This document shows, one piece after another, positions 57,701-64,000 of a stretch of DNA of 64,000 nt. The translations under genes and the position numbers were made by a program. Position 1 is the first letter of the stretch. Every line of letters starts with the position of its first letter. Source of the DNA: Centrapalus pauciflorus (taxonomy: Eukaryota; Streptophyta; Magnoliopsida; Asterales; Asteraceae). The stretch lies in NCBI GenBank assembly GCA_020465985.1, contig JAANYP010004258.1, positions 1 through 64,000 on the forward strand, written 5' to 3'. The notes under the pieces are model-generated. The model ran no database searches. It was not told where the DNA came from and worked only from the letters and a program-made list of their open reading frames with translations.

Positions 57701-59352
57701 AGCTTTACACCGATCATAAAAGTCTCAAGCATCTATTTACTCAAAAGGATCTGAATATGAAACATCGTCGGTCCTTGGAACATATAAAGGACTATGATTG
57801 TGAGATCCTATATCATCCCGGCAAAGCCAATGTGGTCGCGGATGCTTTGAGTAGAAAGACATATCCAGAAAAGTGTTGCTATGCCCTGACTCCTATCGTA
57901 TTCTCTTCTGATCTTATCGAAAACATTAAATCTGCTCAAGCCGAAGCACTGAAAGAAGAAAATATAAGTGCTGAAAATCTCAAAGGACAACTTCAATTTC
58001 TATCTATGAATCATTTGGGGCTTCAATGTCTCAAAGGAAACCGAATCTGGATTCCTAAGTATGGTTCAATCCGCAACACTCTTCTATCTGAATCCCATCA
58101 ATCCAAATTATATATTCATCCTGGCAGCTCAAAGATGTATTTTGATCTGAAAGCTGATTACTGGTGGCCAGGAATGAAGAAAGACATCCGTCGATATGTT
58201 GAAAGCTGCAGAATCTGTCAGATGGTTAAGGCAGAACATCAGAAACCCTTCGGGGATATGCAACCACTGCCAGTTCCTGAGTGGAACTGGGAGCATATAA
58301 CCATGGATTTTATCACCACGTTGCCTAAAACCAAGAGACAACACGACTCCATCTGGGTAGTCGTGGATCGATTAACGAAGTCAGCTCATTTCATACCGAT
58401 GAAAGAGACCTACTCTCTTGATAGATTGACACAGATGTATATCACTGAAATAATTTCTCGTCACGGTGTGCCGAAATCTATTGTCTCTGATCGTGATAGT
58501 CGTTTCACTTCAAGATTCTGGAAAGCGCTGCAAGATGGGATGGGTTCTCGAATTTCTATGAGTTCAGCTTATCACCCAAGTGCAGATGGCCAAAGTGAAC
58601 GTACTATCCTTACTCTCGAAGATATGCTTCGTGCCTGCGTTCTTGATCTAGGTGGTAACTGGGATGACCACTTACCTTTGGTTGAATTTTCGTATAACAA
58701 CAATTATCATTCCACGATCAAGATGGCTCCTTTTGAAGCTTTATATGGAAGAAAATGCAGAACTCCCACCTGTTGGCGCGAAACAGGTGAATCGCCAATA
58801 GCAGGTCCTGCCCTTCTACAGTTGACTCATGAAAAGATTCAGCTTGTTAGAAGAAACATCCTTGAAGCTCAAAGCAGGCAGAAGTCATACTATGACAATC
58901 GACATCGATCGATTAGTTTTGCAGTTAACGATTGGGTGATGCTGAAAGTATCTCCAATGAAGAATGTGGTGAGATTCATAAAGCGAAACAAGCTAGCGCC
59001 AAGATTCATTGGACCGTTCAAGATCGTTGAAAAGATTGGGAATCAATCTTACCGTCTTGAATTGCCAACAGACCTAGCAGGAATACATCCTGTATTCCAT
59101 GTTAGTCACTTGAGAAAGAGTCTAGCAAATGAAAGAGAAGTGCAGATACCACATGTTAACCTGCAAATTGATGAGAAGCTTCGAGTAGTTGAAGAACCAG
59201 AATGTATTCTGGATTCAAAGACCAAAAAGCTTCGGAATAAAGAAATACAGATGGTGCTCGTCCAGTGGAAACACCACAAGGGTTCGCATCAGTCTTGGGA
59301 ATCAAGAGATGTTATGAAAGCCACTTATCCAAGTCTGTTCGAACATAGCTAA
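54710..59352 (+). pseudogene. Gag-pol of the nested Tekay-type element, broken, with an intron
   Basis: Start MSGSGD at 54710. In-frame stops at 54944, 55049, 55298, 55799 and 56582. The zinc knuckle has lost its first Cys (FFACNRIGHSSEECP). The protease reads DSSA instead of DSGA. Reverse transcriptase is intact in motif terms (FVMPFGLTNAP, VFIDDILIYS near 57000). A GT-AG intron lies at 57128-57209 after FWLRQ. One extra base near 57342 shifts the frame before RRFIKDFSKIAVPL. From there 59352 is open: RNase H (YSDASGTGLG), integrase (YWWPGMKKDI, VSDRDSRFTS, GQSERT) and a chromodomain-like tail (VQWKHHKGSHQSWE). The integrase half is better preserved than gag. Confidence 0.92.
57128..57209 (+). 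other. GT-AG intron inside the reverse transcriptase region
   Basis: 82 bp, AT-rich, begins GTATAA and ends TTTTTATAG. Removing it joins FWLRQ to IQFLGHVVSG in frame, exactly as the intronless element at 3003-7565 reads across the same place (FWLQQIQFLGHVISG). Confidence 0.8.
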
Positions 59353-59373
59353 CTTCGGGGACAAAGTTTGTGC

Positions 59374-59386
59374 GTGGTGGAGCCCA
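59374..59386 (+). other. Polypurine tract of the nested Tekay-type element
   Basis: GTGGTGGAGCCCA directly before the 3' LTR. Confidence 0.75.
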
Positions 59387-60609
59387 TTAACAATCTAGCT
59401 TTCAACTGAACTTAATCTCTGTATTTTGAGCCAAAAATGTAATTTCATTACATTATTTGAATTGTAATTTAATTAAGTAATGAAAACATTTAATTAAATT
59501 ATATAAATGTTATAAAATATTTAAAGATTAAAAAGATTGAAAGCGGGTCTCTGATTTGAAAAGAATTGACAGAGAACATATTGACAAAGATTAAAGATAA
59601 AATCCTGAGATAACTCAAGTGGTGGATATATACATCTGCTTGATAAAGACCCCAGACCTGTGAGTTATAGATTTTCAGATTTAACATGCTAGATTTCCGG
59701 TTGAGACATATTGTTGATGTTAGATTAATTTGACACTCATATTATCAGCTGGATTGTGATCTATGCACACTATGGTTCGGTGTTTCCTTGTAGATCATGA
59801 TAGCTATTTGATTTATCACTTCATATGACTTTGAGATTTACTATTCAATTCTGATATTGTATGAGATTACTGCTATCATGACTTTGATTACATATGCTTC
59901 ATCATTGCATATACTTTGACATATTGATTCAGCTTGATTAGCCTTGTCGGTCTATTGTTCTAGACCTGGCTATTTCACCAGTTCTATTGAACTTGGTAAT
60001 GACCCTCCAATGTTCCGCCATGTTGATTTACTGGTAGCTAGCCCAGTATGTGGCTGATCCCCACGAATTAAGCGTGAGCATGGCTTGAACATCATCCAAC
60101 TCTATGACTACTATGTCTCAATCATGAGTGGCTGTAGCGGCAGTCAAGACATATCACACTAGAACTTATGATCCGCTTGATAATGCATGTTAATTTGAAA
60201 ATCTACTTACTCACTAAGCATTGCTTACAGTTGCTACCATACATTTTTACAAGAAAAGACAAAGGAAAGTCACCTGCCGGACCTAGTTCTTAGGTCTTAC
60301 AAGATCAAGACAGAAGTTTTCATAGACCTCTACTCAGCAAACCCCTTTTGGAACTGATTGGAAGATGACAATTGTGGTGGTTTTAGGTAGACTTGATATG
60401 ATTTTATATTGTAATGTATTAGATTAGATGGTATCCTTTATAAGTTTAATTTGAAAACTGTAAATTGTATTAAACTTAATCTTAATATGTTTGTACTGTA
60501 ATTTAATATTCCGCAACTTAATTACTTTATCTTAGTTATGGTTGATATCGTATTGCATGATGTGGGACCTAGACTCGTGACTACCGCCCCGTAAGGGGTG
60601 GTCTTCACA
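59387..60609 (+). repeat. 3' LTR of the nested Tekay-type element
   Basis: Matches 53287-54510 with scattered changes. Its first bases read TTAACAATC where the other has TGTAACAACC, so the TG end is lost. Confidence 0.92.
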
Positions 60610-60614
60610 GTCGG

Positions 60615-61056
60615 TGGTTATACCTCGAACATGGTTTGCTTTACAAATAGCTGTGAACTCAGCTAGATGTTCATAGGGTTCCTCACTTGGCATCCCTCGA
60701 AAGATCGTAAGAGTTTGAAATAATTGAGGACGAACTTGGGGTTCGTTCTCGTTTTCAGGATAATGAATTGGAGACGGATCGGGCACATCACCTGGACGGT
60801 AATGCGACTCAACTGTACGTCTCGGTTGATCACCCATTCTAACAACTATGCGCTCGGGTTCTTCTTGATCATGATTTTGTGGCACAATCGGAGGGCTTTC
60901 TAAATTAGGAATCTCTGAATCGAGAATTTCTAAATCAGGAATTTCTTCCTCTTGTACGTTTAAATTATCCGTGATTAATTGTTGATTTTGAATCCTGACA
61001 GTCTTTCGGTTCGATCTAGCTACTTTTTCGATTTCGGATTCGAATTGTAGCGGCAA
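60615..61056 (-). pseudogene. Athila gag, N-terminal part
   Basis: Starts MPLQFESEIE at 61056, acidic, then RPQLFQTLTIFRGMPSEEPY and FTAICKANHVRGITTD, the conserved Athila gag core, up to the GTCGG duplication. It rejoins 53286 in frame. Confidence 0.88.
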
Positions 61057-61317
61057 TCATTTAGTCGATCGACGTGTGCACATACACTAAATAAAATATT
61101 ACTAAAGATTAAAGACTTAATTAAACTAATACTTTTGGTGGTAAAGTAGAGGACTACAATTACCTTTTTGAATTTTAAAATTTTTTATTTTTATTTTTAA
61201 TAATTATAAAATAAAATAAAACAAAATGAAGAGTAAAAATAACCAACGAAAGGAATTTAAACCTAATTACTTAAAACTAAGGCAACAAACTAACTTTAAA
61301 CCTAAACTACCGTTACA

Positions 61318-61336
61318 CTCCCCGCCAACGACGCCA
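61318..61336 (-). other. Athila primer-binding site, tRNA-Asp type
   Basis: The minus strand reads TGGCGTCGTTGGCGGGGAG, the Athila-style primer site complementary to tRNA-Asp, with one or two changes. Confidence 0.8.
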
Positions 61337-61342
61337 AAATTC

Positions 61343-61573
61343 TGACTGGCCGTCGTTGTGACCCGCCGATTTAATCCTTAAATCCTCTAATTAGCTAGAG
61401 AAGTAAGGGTCGAATCCACAGGGAGTGTCGTCGTAATTAGGATTAGGTTATTAGCCTTATAGGAATAGGTTTATTGAAAGCATTTAACTTGTGAAATTGT
61501 GGATTTGAATGAGTTGTTTAGAATAATGTATTGCTTGTAACTAAAATTAAGAACGAAGTAACTAACGAAGAAA
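61343..61573 (-). repeat. Athila 5' LTR, truncated
   Basis: 231 bp matching the inner end of 41052-42172 (TGACTGGCCG, GACCCGCCGATTTAATCC). Similarity ends abruptly near 61573, so most of this LTR, with its promoter, is gone. Confidence 0.85.
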
Positions 61574-62532
61574 GTGATGAACTTTGTACCTCTAAGGGAT
61601 CCGAAGTTTGGACCTCTTAAAAACCCGAAGTTCTGGTGAATCATTTAATAAATACTCAAGTTAATCAAACACGGATACCTCATGATCCAAAGTTCGGATG
61701 ACTATCTTGGGACTTACATCCAAAATTAACTGCATTTTAATGTCGAATCTTCCACTCAACTTAGCACATTCGAATCATCTGAATTTGACATAGACCTAGT
61801 CCAAAGTTCCAATCCCAGATCCAAGGTTTTAGCATCCGGAGTTGATAGATAATGCCTTTAAATGCAATGTACTTTAGCATAATTAATTTAGAGCCATATA
61901 CATGAATACTTTGTAATAATTGCAGTGCCTTAACCCAATTACAGTTAGGTGAAACATAATTAAGTTAGTATTGCACAACATCACTACATAAGCAAGTATG
62001 TGAGTAGTAGGTCTTACTTTTAATGTAATTTATGTAAAAATGAGACATTCATTGCAAATTACTTTCATTTTGCATTTCTTTAAATTATACAACTTATATG
62101 AGCTGTCTGACATGATTTCCCGGATAAGCATACTTGTCTGACATGAAATCAAAGTCGAATGTAATGAGGTTGAACTCGAATGAACGAATTCAAGTACAAG
62201 TGGCTCGAAGGAAATTGATATGACCTCGAGATGAATGATGTTTTGAGATCGAATTAATTGGATTTGATCTCTTTTCAACTTGACTCGAGTTTAACTCTTT
62301 AGAACTCGAAATGAAAAATCAAAATACATGATGATCACATGGGTCCAATCCTGGGTAGTGGCATGGAGAGGGCTAAGTCCCACTTGGCACTGTTCCATGA
62401 AATACTCCGGCCCAGGTTTAAGCCCATAACCTCTTTCTACCAGAAAAGACAAATGGGGGGGGGGGGGGGATACTAAAGGGATCCCCACCACGGATTCTGT
62501 CGGGTACGAGCCTCGCATGTATGAAGGCTGTA
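61574..62532. other. Unclassified repeat-like DNA
   Basis: Reiterated TCGAA-type words at 61740-62290, in the style of a gypsy LTR but without ends. From about 62330 a different repeat with a G run at 62457-62469 and the phrase GGTACGAGCCTCGCATG, possibly a SINE or MITE, unproven. Confidence 0.35.
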
Positions 62533-63627
62533 GGTCCCAAAAGGTTTCCCTAGAGTATTGTTCTATGCTGTAGAGGGGGGGGGGGTGAATACAACAAATT
62601 AAAACTCAACACTCTTTTCTCAATGTTTGTGTATATTATTAACAAGTGTTAATTACAAACAAGCTTGATTGCGGAAAGGTTCAAGCTGAGATGACAGATA
62701 CAACAGATGTTTAACTAGTCTAGGACACACTCAGACTAGATACAATGAAAACACTCACTAAGATGAACTTACTGTTTTACAAGACACATATGGACAGCTT
62801 GAATAAGAACAGCTTGGACACACGTTACTCTTATATTCAAGCAGACTTGCATGCATGGAAAAACACACTTCAATACACGATCTGAATTTCTCACTCTTGG
62901 TTATCTCACAATCCATAGAAGCTTCCTTTTATACTCTCACTAAGAATCTCAGTGAAGCTTCTTCATTGGACGATGAGATAGTGGGATGTCTTTCCAAAAA
63001 GACAAAACAACTTTTCTGCACATTCTGATAAAGCAGACTTGTCTTCATGTGGCAGAATCTTTGTCTTTTTCTTTTTGTCTGTGTTGCAGAAGGCTTTAAC
63101 CAAAAGAGGAATGTCAACTTTGAATCTTTCTTCTTTTGTTAAAGCCATTTTGATATAAGAAATGGTCTGCCACCCATTTCAAATATCCATTTTGTCTTCA
63201 TGTAACAGAACAGCGTAGGCGGCTTTTGCATCTTCTTTTTTTTTTTTCGCTTTGTCTTCGACTTTGTAAACTGATCTTGTAGTCCAAAACAATACATGAG
63301 GACTTGGAAACATATTGCATAAAGTGTTTAGCCTGTTCACAAAGAACAGAACACTTAGAATTTGTCCAAGCTGCTCATCAGAGTAGAGCAGCGTAGACAG
63401 TTTATGTCCAGCCTGTTCAACAGAATGAACAACTTGGGCAATCTGCCTTAGTTGCAACGAATGCAACAGGGTAAACAGCTTTGACTTATATTGCAAATCA
63501 CTTTTCAGGTTTCAATAAGGCATTAACAGGCCTTAAATTATACCTTTAAGTGCATCAAGCAGGTTTGATTAAAAATCTCCCCCTAATATGTAAAACAGGT
63601 TTGACTGAGGCCTTTTTGTGCCTAACA
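62533..63627 (-). repeat. Sirevirus-like 3' LTR, left end uncertain
   Basis: In element sense begins TGTTAGGCAC at 63627 after TAGGGGGAGAT. It contains TATAAAAGGAAGC near 62925-62940 and ends with a CACCCCCCC...CTCTACAG stretch near 62570. The short minus-strand frames here (62963-63148, 63179-63496) have no known domain. Confidence 0.5.
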
Positions 63628-64000
63628 ATCTCCCCCTATTTGCAATAGTCAGTCTAAGATGATTTTATCAACAATCACTATATATTTTTACAATACACTG
63701 TGCTGAAATAAAATAACAGCATTTGAGTTAAGTAATGGATCAGTTTATATATACTGATTTTGATTACAGAAACAACACATGTTTTTACAAGAGTACAAAC
63801 TAATGTACTAATGTAGATTAGAACTAATGTAAAGTAAAAAGTTACAACAAATGCAACAAAGTACAACTGATGTACATAAAATTTCAACATGTTGGACTGT
63901 TGATGATGGGAGCAAGTAATGGTAAGCCTGTCCAACTGATGGACAGCTTCCATTCTTCATCCACTCAAGTAGTAGATGGACCTCAAGGCGGTGGTGGCAC
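63628..64000 (-). mobile_element. Sirevirus-like element, 3' noncoding DNA, runs off the window
   Basis: A polypurine TAGGGGGAGAT (63628-63638) next to the LTR, then AT-rich DNA to the edge. The rest of the element lies beyond 64000. Confidence 0.5.

Larger units (their letters stand above)
53287..60609 (+). mobile_element. Degenerate Tekay-type Ty3/gypsy element nested in Athila gag
   Basis: LTRs of 1224 and about 1223 bp, a GTCGG duplication on both sides, a damaged iMet primer site, and gag-pol with five in-frame stops, one frameshift and an intron. It is related to the intact Tekay-type element in gag-pol (similar domain order and motifs) but its LTRs are different in sequence and shorter, so it is another family. 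Confidence 0.93.
41052..61573 (-). mobile_element. Degenerate Athila-type Ty3/gypsy element, split by a second gypsy
   Basis: Minus-strand order: truncated 5' LTR (61343-61573), Asp-type primer site (61318-61336), gag, protease, reverse transcriptase, RNase H, integrase, two Athila-type ORF modules, polypurine tract and full 3' LTR (41052-42172). The reverse transcriptase and protease styles, the LTR and the primer site all fit Athila. A Tekay-type element (53287-60609) sits in gag. Every gene is broken. Confidence 0.9.

Overview
This window is nuclear DNA of a flowering plant, most likely a eudicot. The evidence is TATA-driven LTR retrotransposons primed by initiator-Met or Asp-type tRNA sites, Helitrons, Tourist and Stowaway MITEs, hAT transposases with GT-AG introns, and a CPR1-like F-box gene. 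An asterid such as a composite is my guess from the style of the elements and cannot be proven here. Almost all of the 64 kb is transposable elements nested in one another. I see no tRNA, rRNA or CRISPR array.

Left block (1-12960): a decayed Sirevirus-type Ty1/copia element keeps only part of gag and a long 3' noncoding tract. It was split by a young, coding-intact Ty3/gypsy chromovirus (Tekay type, minus strand, 817-9877, duplication AAAAG). Just after the gag remnant lies a tandem array of about 45-bp units. Each unit forms a short hairpin, and its stem sequence changes with compensation from unit to unit. This is the most unusual structure in the window.

DNA-transposon block (13338-20550): a Helitron holds a Mutator-like Pack-MULE carrying a broken guanylate-kinase gene fragment. 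A second, uninterrupted Helitron of the same family at 18058-18548 shows the empty site. Between and after them lie four foldback/Tourist MITEs and a Harbinger-like element whose SANT/Myb protein has one nonsense codon.

Host-gene block (20551-33940): one intact F-box gene (20767-21885) and a truncated paralogue (33072-33590). Between them a Ty1/copia element (22175-29956, duplication CTTAG) was inserted, itself hit by a hAT element. This F-box gene is the only plausible functional host gene.

MITE and LTR-fragment block (33941-41051): a hAT-type MITE, a Stowaway, a Tourist-like element with a C-rich pentanucleotide satellite, gypsy LTR fragments, a transposon with a GC-rich coding-like segment, and a duplicated AT/CA palindrome.

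Athila block (41052-61573, minus strand): a degenerate Athila-type gypsy element with gag, pol and two divergent Athila-type ORF modules after pol. A second, older Tekay-type element (53287-60609, plus strand, duplication GTCGG) split its gag. That element has a GT-AG intron in the reverse transcriptase region. The right edge (62533-64000) enters another Sirevirus-like element on the minus strand.
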